NCBI GenBank assembly: GCA_048213135.1
Contig: PS015014.1
Span: forward strand, 60,973-124,972
Direction: 5' to 3'
DNA: 64,000 bases
Source: Reclinomonas americana ATCC 50394
Taxonomy: Eukaryota > Jakobida > Jakobea > Jakobida
Both the position numbers and the translations under genes were made by a program. Below, one piece after another: positions 22,812 to 36,400 of the stretch (position 1 is the first letter of the stretch; each line of letters begins with the position of its first letter). The notes beneath the pieces were generated by a model. The model worked only from the letters and a program-made list of their open reading frames with translations, did not search any database and had not been told where the DNA came from.

Positions 22812-25800
22812 ATGGGGCAGTCGCTAAGCAACGCCGAGACCTTCTCGACCTCCGTGTCGGACTCGGGTGCGTTCACGTGACATGTCGGGGTCGTTGTTCC
22901 TCCGCAACTCACGCTTTCGTTTGATGCCATGCTGTGATCTCTCTGCCCCGTGCGTGCGTGTGTGTGTGTGTGTGTGTGTGAATGCAGAGGCCGGTGATCT
23001 GCTGTCGTTGCCATTGGAGCACCTGCTGGATCGTCGGTTTGTGCTGCTGAAGGCCGCCGAGGATGAGAGCCGTCGCTTGACTCTGCATCCCGTTGCGGAC
23101 GAGTCGGCCGACAAGTTGCGTGTACATACACACACACGCACGCGCGCGCCACACAGTGTCTCTTGTGTGTGGCATCGGTGATCAATGCATTGCTGACTGC
23201 TTGCTTGTTCGGATAAATCTTTGTGCTGCAGATCGTCGTCGGCAGTCTCGCGAACAGTGGAGCTGACGCGCCTGTTGCGTCAGGCGGCTCTGGAGCAGAG
23301 CCAGCGGTTCGAGACGGCGGGCTTGCTGTCGGAGGCGTCGACTGGTGCCTCGGCGACGGGAGCAGCGCCGGCATCAGCAACTGCGGCCGCGGCCACAGCG
23401 ACCGCCGCCTCGGCGACAGCGGAGGATGCGATTGGTGGTGGAGTGGATCGCTCGTCGCTGCAATTGTGCGCCATTGCCAATGCTGACATGCGCGAGTCGT
23501 TTGAGACTCTGGCCGAGCAACGTGCGGCCATTCTGCTGCGCGTGCATCAGGCCCTGCAGCAGCAGCACAAGCGCGTCAAGTCCAGTGATCGTCGCCGACG
23601 CCCGCCCAAGGCCGACACGTCGCCTGTGCTACGTCTCGGCATCATGTCGTTCAGTCGCATGATGTTCGCCATGCTGCGCCGTCTCAGTGTGGTCGAACCG
23701 TCCGAATGCGCCGAGGTGCTTGCCTTGCTGCGCGAGGAGGTGGGTCTGCTGGAACCCATGGCCCTCACGCCCGAACGCACGGGCGGCGTGGCCGATGTGG
23801 CGTTGGATTCGACCGCCAACTTTTTGTACTCGCTTGCCGCACGCCCCGACGGTGACGCCTACGGCCGCATGTGCCTGGAGATGCTCATCTCCGTTGGTGT
23901 CGCTCGTGGAGTTGCGTCGTCACTCGCACTCGTGTGTGTGTGTGTGTGCGACACGCTCACAATGCGCCCTGTGTGTGTGTGTGTGTGTGTGCACGCGCAG
24001 TCGGTCCGCTATCTGTTGAACGCGATGAAGTTGCTGGCCTCTGCTGATTTGCCCGCCACCCGCGAGCGATTGATGGTGGCGCAGACGCTGCGCAACATGG
24101 CATTCGTGCAGCGTGTGTGTCACCTGGTCCCACCGACCGGCGCTCTGATTGGTGGTTGCGTCAAGAGAAGGGGGAAAGCGCCTCTCCTTTTCTTTGTTTG
24201 ATTCGAGCTTCTCAACATCGCTGTCTGCAGGCAAATTTCCATGGGAGGCCATGCAGCAGATTCGCCCCAGCCCGCTGTCGCTGATGCAGGGAACCACCAC
24301 CACGTACCTGTCCATGACAGTCGACGGTGCCGGTCACATGTACTTGCACAGTGCCAGTGGTCTGTGGAAAGTCGGAACTGGTTCGTGTATTGATAACTCC
24401 TCTGTATCGCTTTGTGTTCATTATGGGCCTCACCTACTTCTCCGTTCGCAGGCTATCAGGGGACGATGCAGTCGCGAGTGTACGCCTCCAATTCCGAGTT
24501 CCGCCCTCGTGAGACTGGACATTTGCTGTTTGTGGGCAACATGCTGCTGTACCGTTCGGGAGCGATTTCGCCGGCAGTGTTTATTGTGGTGGACACCACC
24601 ACGCTGCGAGTTGCGTTTGTTTGGAGAGAACTGTAAGAGGGTTTTTAACTCATCAACTGAAAAAAATGTGCGTGCGACGCTGCAGGAAGTGGGCACCATT
24701 TTGCGTGACGGCACCGGCACTGTGCGCACGGCAGACAACTCGAGCATTGCGGCATTTGCGGCGCAGTTTGAGCCGAAGAAGCGCAAGCGCGTGAAGAAGG
24801 AAGTCGATCTGCAGGCGCAAGCGGTGCAGACCTTGCAAGCGCAACAGATGATGCAGCAGGCGCCGACGCGGGGTTTGTTCAGCAGCACCACTGCCCCAAT
24901 GTTCAGCACCACGCCAACACTCTCGGCGGGAACTGGCTTCTCATTTGGTGGTGTGTTGTTCGCCTCAAGCGTTGCGTTTGGGATGATGACCAAACATCGC
25001 TGCGGTTGCGCAGGTGCTGCAGCACCTGGTGGCTTCGGTTTTGGCGGGCCCATCGCCATGCAGGCGGCGACGAAGAAAGTGAAGGATGATTCTGAGTTTG
25101 GTGCAGAGTCGTCCAAGGCTACCGAAGCCGAAGACGATGCCCAGGAGGATAAAGAGGGCGCGGAGAGTGGGGATGACTCTGATGACGCGGGCAGCCAGGA
25201 TGGAGGCGAGTGTTTCGTGCGCATGTACATCAGTGGCAGGGTGTAACGTTTCGAGCACGCAGAGTCGAGGGGTGCGAGAAGTGTGCCAGCCGCGGACGAG
25301 GAAGTCGATCCGGATCAAGAATTCCTCCCCTATGTCGCGTTCGCGACAGACGGTCGCAACGTCGTCTCGGTCACAGTGGTTACACCCACCGACAAGAAGG
25401 TGTGTGTGTCATTTCGCCCAGTTACACTCCTGCATCACCGCTCAACCACTGCGCGTGCGATCGCGCAAAACAGGGAACCGATGACGACGCACGCTCCACC
25501 CAAGTCGTGTGTGACGTTTTCGACGCCGCCAACGGCTTCCGACACACCAAGAATGTGGTGCTTCGTGGTCCCCAGTACTGTTGCGCATCTCGCTTGCTTG
25601 CTTGCTCAGCAGTGGTGCGTGTGAATGTGTGTCTGTACTAAGCGTGCGTCCGTTTCGCAGCTTTCAGCACCAAGACCGNNNNNNNNNNNNNNNNNNNNNN
25701 NNNNNNNNNCGCGCGTGCAGGTGCAGAGCTGCATCACACCGCGCAATCCCAAGGTGCTCAATTTCAGTGGACCCTTCACGGTCGAGATGTGGATCCGTGC

Positions 25801-28800
25801 GCGCGATGTTGCGTTTTTTTCGCTGCGGTCGCGCATGCCTCCTCACCAGACGACTCACTTTTCTGGTGTCTTTCTTTTGCAGGTCAACAACAACACGTAC
25901 GCGCTGCTGTCCCGCGGTTCTCCGTCAACTGGAAACGGGCGCTGCATCAACATGTTGCGTCTGCGTTGCACCTGGTGTGTGACCCGGTGGTGCTCACGTA
26001 CGCTTCTTTGCCGACTACAGGGCCATTCAGTACGGCTCTCTGCAATGCAATATCATGTTGCGTCCTCGGTGATGTTGTGAGTTGTGGGCCGCGTGCGTAC
26101 GTGCTCATTATGCTTTGCTGGTGATGCAGCAATACGACTGTGAGCTGCCAGGTGTATGACTGCCAGAACAAGTGGACGCATGTTGCATGTACGTCATGGG
26201 TTGTTGCACAGATCTCATTCCCTACCCTCTTGTGCCTATATTCAATTGCATGGCATCAGTGGTGGCCGACGGCAGTCACATCACGTTGTACAAGGACGGC
26301 TCCGCGGAGACCACTCTCCCGAGCAGCAACGTGATGTTCGAGAGTGCAGTGGATTCGTGGTGGTTCGGCTGCATGGAGTTTGGTCGACAAGGCTTCAACG
26401 GCAACATGGCGGAGGTGTGTGTTCGTGATGTGAAGCGAGCGTGCGAATCGTCTGACGACTCATCATGCGCTTTCTCCCACTGGCCGCAGCTGCGCATCTG
26501 GAAGTGTGCGCGGTGAGTGCTGCTGCTCGGCATATTTCAAGTCTGCGCATTTCTCGTCCACGTGCTTACACTGCTCCTTCTGTGACCGACCTCGCAGGTC
26601 GGCGTCGGAGATTGCCGAGTATCGCAACGTGTCGATGACGGGGCGTGAGAGTGGCCTCGTCGGCTACTACCGCATGATTGAAGGTGCTGGTGACACACTG
26701 TGGAACTCGGCTGCCACCACTGGACATGCGACCTTTACGGGCTCCAGCTGGTGCGTTGAGTGGCCGCACGCATGTGCATGAGTCGCCATGGAAATTTGAC
26801 ATACGCATGCTCTCACTCAGGTCGAATCACGAGTCGCCAGTCAAGCCCGACAAGGAGAGCCTGGCCGGTACGCTCGTGGACTGCGAGTCGTGCATGCCCA
26901 CTGTGTGCGAGATGTCCCTTCTGACCTCTCCTGTGTGCGTAGCCGTCGAGCTGCCGTGCTCGCTTGACGAGGACGTTCTCAAGCGTGCCCAGCTGGTCAG
27001 CAACGGCGACTCACTCGGTGTGTTGCTGCGCGAGAATCGCCAGCAACATTCGCAGCACCCGCGTCAAGCAGGCCTGTTTGGGGGACCTGCACCGGCTGGT
27101 GGCGTGCACTATGTCGCTCGCTTCGAGGTCTACAGCCTGGAGACCGGAATGCTGGTGGCGGGCGAGGATGTGCCGGATGCGTGTGCCAGTTGAGAGAGTG
27201 TCGACTTTTGATCTCGGTGCTTCATTCGCACATGTGCATGGCTCACGCGTTCCTTTTCTTGCAGTCACCGACGTTTGCTACGATCGCGTGAACAACGTCC
27301 TCTGGGCGCCATCGTCTGCGGTTCGTTTCACCGGTGAACACAACGCTCACTGTGTGCGCACTTGTTCTGCTCACTGTTGTCCCCCCACAGCAACCACGCA
27401 CCATGTACCGTTTCCGCATGCCAGGCCGCGGCTCTCGTTGCGTGGAACACTCTCAAGAGCGAATTCATGTCGTCGACCTCACTGCGTTTGTCTTTCTTTC
27501 GTTTGTTTGTTTGTGTCGCCCGACCTTTGCAGCATTGTACGCCGATTCCAACGCGGGTGCCAAGGCGTTTATCGATTCGGGTGCCGATCTGCTGCTGCTG
27601 CAGCCGGAGTGTGCGCTGACCGCAGAGCACGACGTATCTGGTGTCGACTCAACGACTGCGCTTCTTCGTCTCGTTGCGGTGTTGGACTCTGCAGGTGAAT
27701 TGCGGGCAGTCATATCTCTCTCTCTCTGTCTCTGTCTGTCTTTGCGCCTGACTCCGCGCAACGCAGCCGCAAGTGAGGTCGATGACGAGCCGAATCCGAC
27801 GCTGAGTGTGCCCGGTGTGCTTGACGTGTCGGTCGAGACCATTAGCACACTGTGTGACATGGTCGAGCGCCTGTCCGACGTGTACCTGCAGCCGACTGCA
27901 GCCGTCGATGCTTTGCGACACCAAACCATTGTGTTCACCCTCCTGTACGCAATCCGCTGTGTCCGCACGCACATTTCGTATGTGATCAAGTGGAATCTGG
28001 ATCCGGCCGTAGAATGTGACCTTGGTCCGGCTTCTGGTGCGTTCACACACTCACACACTGAATCTGTCCACCTGCTAAGATATTTACACGCTGTCACGCA
28101 GACATGACTCGCCGCCTCAAGTCGGCATTGCATCGTGTGCTGGTGACAGTGCCCACCGATGCCATTTCACGACTGGCGGCGTCGTCGCTGCAGATGGCCG
28201 CGTGTGAGGTTTGTGCTAGAAGCAATGCTGGCATGTTTTCTCTGTCTTGTCTGACGCCTACGCTGGCAGATGTTGACCGGTGGCTTCCAAATCTTCTATC
28301 CGACACCAGTGATGCAGCGCGAGTTGCTGCAGCTGCTGTTCCGCGAGTGCGGCACTGCTGACGTGAGTTTTTTTCTTCTCTTTCTATGTGTGTGTATGTA
28401 TTCCTCGTAGCGCTCACCACATGAGTCTCTTTGCTCAGGCTGCTGCGGCGGCGGCGGCCGAGGAAGAGTCGGAGAGCCCCCAGTTTACATTCCTGCAGCA
28501 TGCGCTGACCAAACTGGGCGAAACCAACTCGACCTTCCAGTTCCTCACGCAGGAGGATGACGATGCTGACAGCGAGTATTCTGTCATTCGTTGCGTGCGC
28601 CAGTGTTACTGGTGGTCAACTCGTGCCAACCTGCTGACATGAATGGTAGGCACTCTGCGCTTGTTGGTGGAGATTGCGTGTGACAACGACATGCGTCTCC
28701 TCGCCACTCGCTTGAGCGGTTCCGAGGATGCAATGCCGAGCTCAGTGTTCCGCGCCCTGCACGGCTTCCTGGTCTCTGTGCAAAAGGCTATCTTGAGTGA

Positions 28801-30342
28801 GGTGGGTATCTCACGCACTTCGCGCTGCACACTTCACCTCCTCCTCATTGATCTCATGCTTTTGGTCTACGCAGGGATTCTCTCGTCGTTCAACGGCGAA
28901 CAGCTCCACCGCGACACCTGCCTCGTCGGAGAGTCTCAACGTGATGCTCACGTACGTGCTCATTGTGTGGGAGGCTGCCGATCGACTCTTCCGCCGATGC
29001 ATCTCGCTGGTGGCCGAGGACGCACGCGCTGCGGCACTGGTGAGTCATTGCCTGCCTCTTTGTGCAAATGATCGACTGCTCACGTACCTGTCTGTGCATG
29101 CTGCTGGCATGGCAGGCTGGCAAGCTGGTGATGCAGAGCACCATTGGATCGCTGCTGCCGTCCTTGTGGACTACAATTGGTTGCATGTCGGTGGATCTGC
29201 CGACCAGCGGCCGTCTGCTGACTCCGCTGTTGAATGGACTGAGCACACTGTCGTCACTGGCGCAACACTTGCCCGAAGCACAAGATACGGAGCACCTCCT
29301 ATGTGGCACGTATGCGCCGGAGCCAGTGGTTGTGGAGACCGACCACCCGTTGCGTCTCCCGTGTGTCTGCACAGTGTATGTCTGCATCTCAATCCTGAAA
29401 ATCTTCTTCGTATGTGCCTGCAGTGTCGAGCTGACTGAAGATCGCACAACATTCCGCGTGGCCGTCCCGTATGCAAACTCCCTCACAGTGGCGTTTGCAC
29501 CGGAAACAGAAGTGCCGGCGGGGTTCGTTTGTTTGTCGCTCTGGAACGCAACGCGAACTCTTAACCTACTTCTCCCCACAGATGTGTCCTTCGCGTGTAT
29601 GGTGAGAACGACCAGCGTGGCGTCAAAATTTCGAACACGAGTTGGGTGGCGCCGTATTCGTCGAGTCGTTCTCTGGCCGAGGTCAAGCCGCTGTCGTTCT
29701 GGTCTTGCAATGTCGTGTACTTCATTCTGGAGAAGCGGTCCAAGACCGCTGGCCAGCCCGTCAAACCCAGCTGGGGCTTCAAGTTGTGTTTGCTTGCACG
29801 AGGAGCCTCGTCCCTGTTGTACTGATCCGTCACGCCACACAGAGCGACTGTCACGACGACTGCCGTTGCACGCAATGCCGACACGGGACCACTTGTCGAT
29901 CTGTGTCGCACTGTGGGACTTGTCGCTGGCAGGGTGCGCTGCTGTTTTTTTGTCGTCGCTCACACGGCTTCGAGACCCAGCGCTTGCGCTCATGATCTGT
30001 GTCACTGCAGTGCTGTGGCCGGCTGATGCGGTCGGAGAAATTGACAGACGACGAAAGCGCTTGCATTGAGTGGCTCAGCTCTGAAATCTTCTCCGAAGGT
30101 CTCGACGCTCACGGGCAGGTGTGTGCATTGTGATGACACGCGTGCATGCGCGTGTGTCGTGTGACTCTCGNNNNNNNNNNNNNNNNNNNNNNNNNNNNNN
30201 NNNNNNNNNNNNNNNNNNNNNNNNNNNNNNNNNNNNNNNNNNNNNNNNNNNNNNNNNNNNNNNNNNNNNNNNNNNNNNNNNNNNNNNNNNNNNNNNNNNN
30301 NNNNNNNCCGTACGGTACGGAACGGAACGACGTACCTCGTAC

Positions 30343-30414
<72 letters not shown>

Positions 30415-33400
30415 GTTGGTTGCCAATGTTGCCGCTGCTGAAACGATGATCAGATGCGACTGCTGTCGCATTCCTCGAGGATATTGTCGAGTTGCGCGGT
30501 GACGCTGCACCGCTGATGGTGCGGCTGGAGACGGTGCAATCTGTGCCGCTGCTCGGACCGCAGAGTGCGGCCGCCGCTGCCAGTTGCGTTCACTGTCTCT
30601 GCACGAAAATCACTCTCGGCGTCCGGGTGCTGAAACATACATACTACTGCGTGCATGATGAAACAGTCACGCGCAGCGTGCGAGCGGTGTTTGCCGCGCT
30701 GTTGCACCACAATGGAATCACCTCGGATGCCATGTCCACTGCGCTTGGTGGCCCCGGTGCCGCCATTTCTGAGAGCCTCTCGCGCTGCTGGAAGACAGCC
30801 ATCAAGGTAGATTGCAAAGTGCGCTGCCGCAGATCTGCCTGTGTACTCATCTTACAACTTTCCCACGCAGCTTTCCAAGTGGCTCATGCAGCGGTACCAG
30901 CAGGAACGCAGCAAGCTTGCCGATGAAGATGAGGGCTCGGGTATTTCGTTGCGTCAGAGCGTCGATGATGGATATTCATGCACTCCTCCTCGTCTCTGTT
31001 TTTTTTTGAATTCCTCCTCCTCGCTACGACTCGCAGCAACCTGTACGACTCGATCTGCAAAAAGGTCGTGAAGCGTGCTCGCTTTTTCATTGAGCTGCTG
31101 CCGTTCATGAACGTTGCGTATGCGATGCACTCTGTTTTGTGAGCCTTCACACTGTGACTGACGTCATGCGAGCAGATTGTGACGGAGACTCCGGGTACGC
31201 CAAATCCCGCCAATCGTCGTGAACTGACGGAGAGTCAGCGACGCGCGAGAAGTGTAGCCATGGCCTGGAAGAACTTGCGCCGATCTGGCCTCGCGTCCGG
31301 CGAAGATCGCTTCAGCCACGTGTGGCGCCTGCTGATCCACTTTGTCGGTGCCCCGGTGTCCATCAAGAAACTGCGAGTCGCCATTATTGCACGCCAGCGC
31401 CGTGCGCGACTGCGTGCCGCCGGACTCAAAGCCATGAGTGACATGTTCCAGGCCGCGAAACTGGTCAGCATTCGGCAGGAGATTTTGCGCGCACTCGTTC
31501 CTGCTCTGCAGGAGGCGAGCCAGCCGCTCTCTGCTGCACCGACAGTCGTCAACAACCTCGAGGTCTTTTTTTCTTTCATTTCGCGCGCGTGTGCGTATCT
31601 CACCGATGCCCTGACAAGCGACTTGTGACAGGGTTGTGGCCACGAGTGCCTGCTGTCGGTGAAGATGGCGTTCATGAAGCTGTACTCGGAGCTGGTCCGT
31701 GCATTGCACGACCCAGTCAATACGGGCGAGGGTCTCATCACCAGCATCCTGCACGCATTCAATGTGGACTACAAGGGCGAGAACGACATTTTGGTGCAGC
31801 TGGAAGTGTTTACGGCTGTGCGCGAGATGTTGTCTGGAGTTTCGTTTGCGTGTCTGTGGGTCCTTTTCAGGGCATTCGCCCGATCCTCACCAATGCCGTA
31901 TGCTCCTCTCCTCAGCCGCAAGCAGTCATCGGTTCCGCTCAGCGTGCCACTTGGATGCTGTTCGAGTTGGTGATGTCGAACGCCCTGCGTACTTCGTCGT
32001 CGACCGAGTCGGTCAGTGAGGTGCGACAGATCGACGTGGAGCCCATCTTTGAGTTGCTGGTGGACCAAGTCACCAAGATTGGCCACGACATTGATAACCG
32101 TGTCTCGGACGATGCCGACGGTGCGTGTCAGTTTGTGGATGCTTGTTTATGTGTACTCCGTTCTCCCCCTTGTTCACACTGTCGTGCGGGCTGCAGACGG
32201 CACGATCTCGTCCACTCCCAAGCACGTGATTGTCAGCAATGCATTCGACTCGGCTGTCGTACAGGCACAGGCGGTGCAGCAGCAACAACTGCAACAGCAA
32301 CAGCTGATGTTGCAGCAGCAGCAGCACATGCAGATGCAGCGTGAGGAGGAGCCGCAGCCAGAGGTGCGACGCAGCAGACGTGGCCGTCGATCGCGTGGCG
32401 GCACCGCTGCTGCCGAATCTTCCGGTGACGGCAGTGGCACCAGTGCAACCGTGCTCTCCACCTCTGGGACCGGCTTTGGTAGCTTGACAACTGCAGCTAG
32501 TGCCTTGTCGCGTCATGCGTCGCACACGGAGATTCTTGCACTCCTGCTCTCGGCGTGTCGCTGGCAGCGAGCCAAGGAGCTCCTGTTCAGCGGAGATGTG
32601 ATCTCCAGTCTGCTACGCATCTTCCGGTACGTCACCGCGGTTATTCTGGTGTATTGTTGCGCCGTGCTCACCCCGTTTCGCAGTCACGGCGATCACAAGC
32701 TGCAGTTGCTGGCGCTACGGATTCTGCGCAAAGTGCTGCCTGTGCATCCGCGACTCGAAGAGGTCAAGCGCTTTCCCTCTCATTTTTCTACTCGGTGCAT
32801 TGTGCTTACTTTTACATGCCATCTTTGCAGGTGGACGCCGCTGCCACCTCACAATTCCCGTCGCAATGCACAACTGTGTCGTCGGTGCCGGGCTCGGCCT
32901 TTGTCTCTTTGATTCTGTACACGTGCGGCGTGTCCGTGTGCCTGCCGGTGGCTTGTTGCGTCCGTTGCCGGTATCTCGCGTGTTTTTTCGTGCATAGTGA
33001 CCCGCTCCTGTGCTCAGATGGCGAAGAGGGTGCCTTCCTGCGCACGGCACTGGATGTGCAGAGTCCCGCTGAGACTCCATCTGCAGTAGCTTCAAGTGCT
33101 CCATCCGCAGCAATCTACGGTGTGCTTGTCGGTGAATGCGTCTCGCTGGTCCGGCTGCTCTTCCAGAGCGCATCATGGGTACGGTCGTGCAGCAACTATG
33201 CATGCAGGTTGTCTCCGGTTTTTTGACACTGTTTGTGTGTACGTGTGCATCTGCAGAAATCGGCCCTGCTTGCTGTGGTGTCGACGGCGTTCACTTCGCT
33301 GTCTGAGTTTGCTGCTGCAGCAGATCACGAGTGGCGCGCGTCAGAGTGGTCGGTGGACAAATGGCGCCGCTTCATTCTGCTGCTGGCCTCTGTCGCAGTT

Positions 33401-36400
33401 TGCGGTTCGTGTGTCGTCCGTGTGTGTGTGTGTGTGTGTGTTGTGCATGTTTCAACTCAACGCTTTGCTTCGTATCGGATGGCAGGTGGACATGTCGAGG
33501 CTCCTCGTGTCGGTGCCAGGCTGTTCCACAAAGACAAGTCGCAGTTCTCGACCATGTTGTCGGTGTCGAATGCGTTCAGCTTTAGTGTCGTTGTCGACCG
33601 TTCCTCAACTCCGACGTCGCTGAGCTGCAAGGGATTGCTGGTTGTGCCAGAGGTGGGTGTGACCGTGTTTTCGTTGCGCTGGATTGCATACTGAGGAGAC
33701 AATAATGCAGGTGCAACCGCCAGTGGAGATGTTTGAGCAATTGTTCCACGTCGAACAGTTGGATGCGCTGTTCCACTACACGGAGGCGGTGCAGACAACT
33801 GGCGAAGGGCTTCGTGCAGAGCGTGATCGCATCGGTTCATCCAAGCTGCTGAACTGCCTGTTGCGAACGTCGACCCTCCGCATGTTGTCGGTGTTGGTCA
33901 GCCAGGAATCGTTTGTCGAGTCACTGGCGTCCAGCGGCCGTCTGTCGAGTCTCCTGGCGTTGTCGTTTGAGACTGCCCGCGCCGAGCGACCAATCAAGGA
34001 GATCGAGGATCTGACCACTGGCGCCATGACCTGGCTCCTCCGATCGGGCGTCTCGCAAGCGAACTCGGAAGTGAGGGTCACGTTTGACGGTACGGAATCG
34101 TCGCCCCTCGACACTGATATTGTCCATACATTTGTTTGTTTTTGTGCTTCGCTCATGCAGCATCTGCGCATGCACAGGCACGGTGCAGCTGAACGTGCTC
34201 AATGGTTTCGATCAGTGGGATGGCTTTGTCTCCGACACCAATCTCGGTCGTACTGCGAGCTTCCCGCCCACTCCCGTGCGCTACTTGCATTTCGAGTCGT
34301 CGCTGCCGTCTGCCGCCGAGATCAACGGCAAGGTGGTGCTGTTGTACGCTGCGCGCGATTTCGAAGAGCGAGTTGCGTTCCCACGGCCTGCTGCTGCTGC
34401 TTTTATTTTTGCAAGCTGATGGTGATTGCTGCTCTTGGCGGTGCTGCAGATTCAAACGCTGCAGAAGAAGTTCACGCCAGTGTGCATTCTGGTCCAGGCA
34501 ATGTCCGACGCCAATGTGCCTGCCAGCTTGACTGCTTTCAAGCAGGCATCGCGTGGCTGCCCGGTGCTGCGAGTGACGCGTGACTTTACCAATCGCCTGA
34601 TTGACGAGCTCGGTATCGAGAATCCGCTGACCGTGTTTGCTTCCGCTCTGGCCGACAACATGTCAAAGGATGTTGCGTGTGGCGTGTTTTTTGAGATTGG
34701 CGCCTCACCCGTTCACTTTAACAACTCGTGCACGGCCATGCAGTATCCTCGCGAGTATGCCATGAAGGCACTGGAGAAGTGCGGTTACGATACGACGCAA
34801 GCGGGTGAGTTGGGCGTGCTCTCTCGGGCAGTCGCCACACGTGACGTCTAATACGGTCGTGTAGAGAACTGGCTCAAGTACAACTACGAGATGTTGCTGG
34901 AGGAGGAGGAGCTCAACAAGGTGATGGCGCAAGAAAAGGATCGCGTACGCAAGCGCGACACGGAAACGACAACGGTGGCCAAGAAGGAGGCCTTCGACTT
35001 GTGCAAGATTCTGCGCAGCAACGTCACGTTCCTGGACGGAGGTTTGTGAGTTGTCGTGACAAGGAGAAACACAGCCCCGCGCGCTCACTGTTGCGTCAGT
35101 GGTTACCGGCGAGTCGCTGGCGGATATCTTTGGTTCCCCCACCACTGAGTTCCCTGGTATTGTCAAGTACCACTTTGCGCACCTCAAGCCCAAGATCTTT
35201 GGACAAAATGCGTTTGCCCAACCCGGAGGCTTTGGTCAGCAGCCTGGCGGCTTTGGCCAGCCGGGAGGCTTTGGTCAACCTGGTGGATTTGGACAACCGG
35301 GCGCCGGCTTTGGCCAGCCGGGATTGTTTGGTCAACCGGCAGGCTTTGGCCAGCCTGCACTGTTCGCTCAACCTGCGGCCCCCTTCGGGCAGCCAGCATT
35401 CGGTCAACCTGCTGGCTTTGGTGGTGGAGTGCTGGACGGACAACAGCAACAACAATTGACGGTCAACTCTGTCACCCATGACTGTGCGTTGGTTGTTTCC
35501 CCCCACATGCGGTACCCTTGCTGCTCGGTCTCACTGCGTCTCGATTCACGCACACACTCGCAGTGCTCTCGTCGCTGTCGAGTTTGCATGTGCAGTACGC
35601 GCGCCACGCGGTTATCTCGATGGTTGCCCGCTGGCCACTGCCTGTGCCGTTCTCCAGTCTCGGCGATACCGCCACCGTGTCCAAGATCGTTCGTCTCACG
35701 CACGTGTGCTCGGATGTGGTGCACAAGGTGCCGCTGGTGAGCGAGCCCACTCTGGCGCAGGATCGACTCGCCAGTATCCTCTCGCACGAGGTCGCCGCCA
35801 ACGAGTTGCGCCTCTGTGCTCTATCTATCCTCAGTCGCTCTGATTTATGTGTGTCCTGTCCTCACTATATATGCATCTTGCAGGAGCTGGCTGCGCGGCA
35901 TCATGGTTACCGATGTGTTGCAGGCTCTGGACATTGATCCGAATGCAAATACTCGCTCGGTGATGTTTGAGAGCGAGCATCCGGTACGTCTCCGCACACT
36001 TGCGTGTAGTACGGAGCTCCTGTTTCACGTTTCTCTTGGTTGCTGCAGGTCATTCCGCAACAGCGACCGCCGATGCGCGTGTCGTTGCCGGGCGCGCCCT
36101 CTCTCGTTATTCGATTGGATCCCGCCATGGACTTCTCAGTGAACGAGTTTCTGTGCTTCTTCCGTCGCGAAACTTGCCAGCCGCAAGATCAGCTGGGGCG
36201 AGTGGGCAGTGGACAAATCATTCCGCCGAGTATCACGTTGCCTGTCGACACGTGCTGGTGAGAGCGTGCATGTGTGTGTGCGTGCGTGCATTTATTTCCT
36301 GCTATTGAGAAAGTTCATCGTTTGGTGTTTGCGTGCATTCTCAGGGTCGTCTACCAGGCCGAGATGTGGGGCCGCCAGAGCTGGGGATTCCGGTTTACCG

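Noticed and set aside
22940-24010. TG/CA tracts as a CRISPR-like or other regular array
   Set aside because: They are dinucleotide microsatellites of variable length inside introns, without spacer structure.
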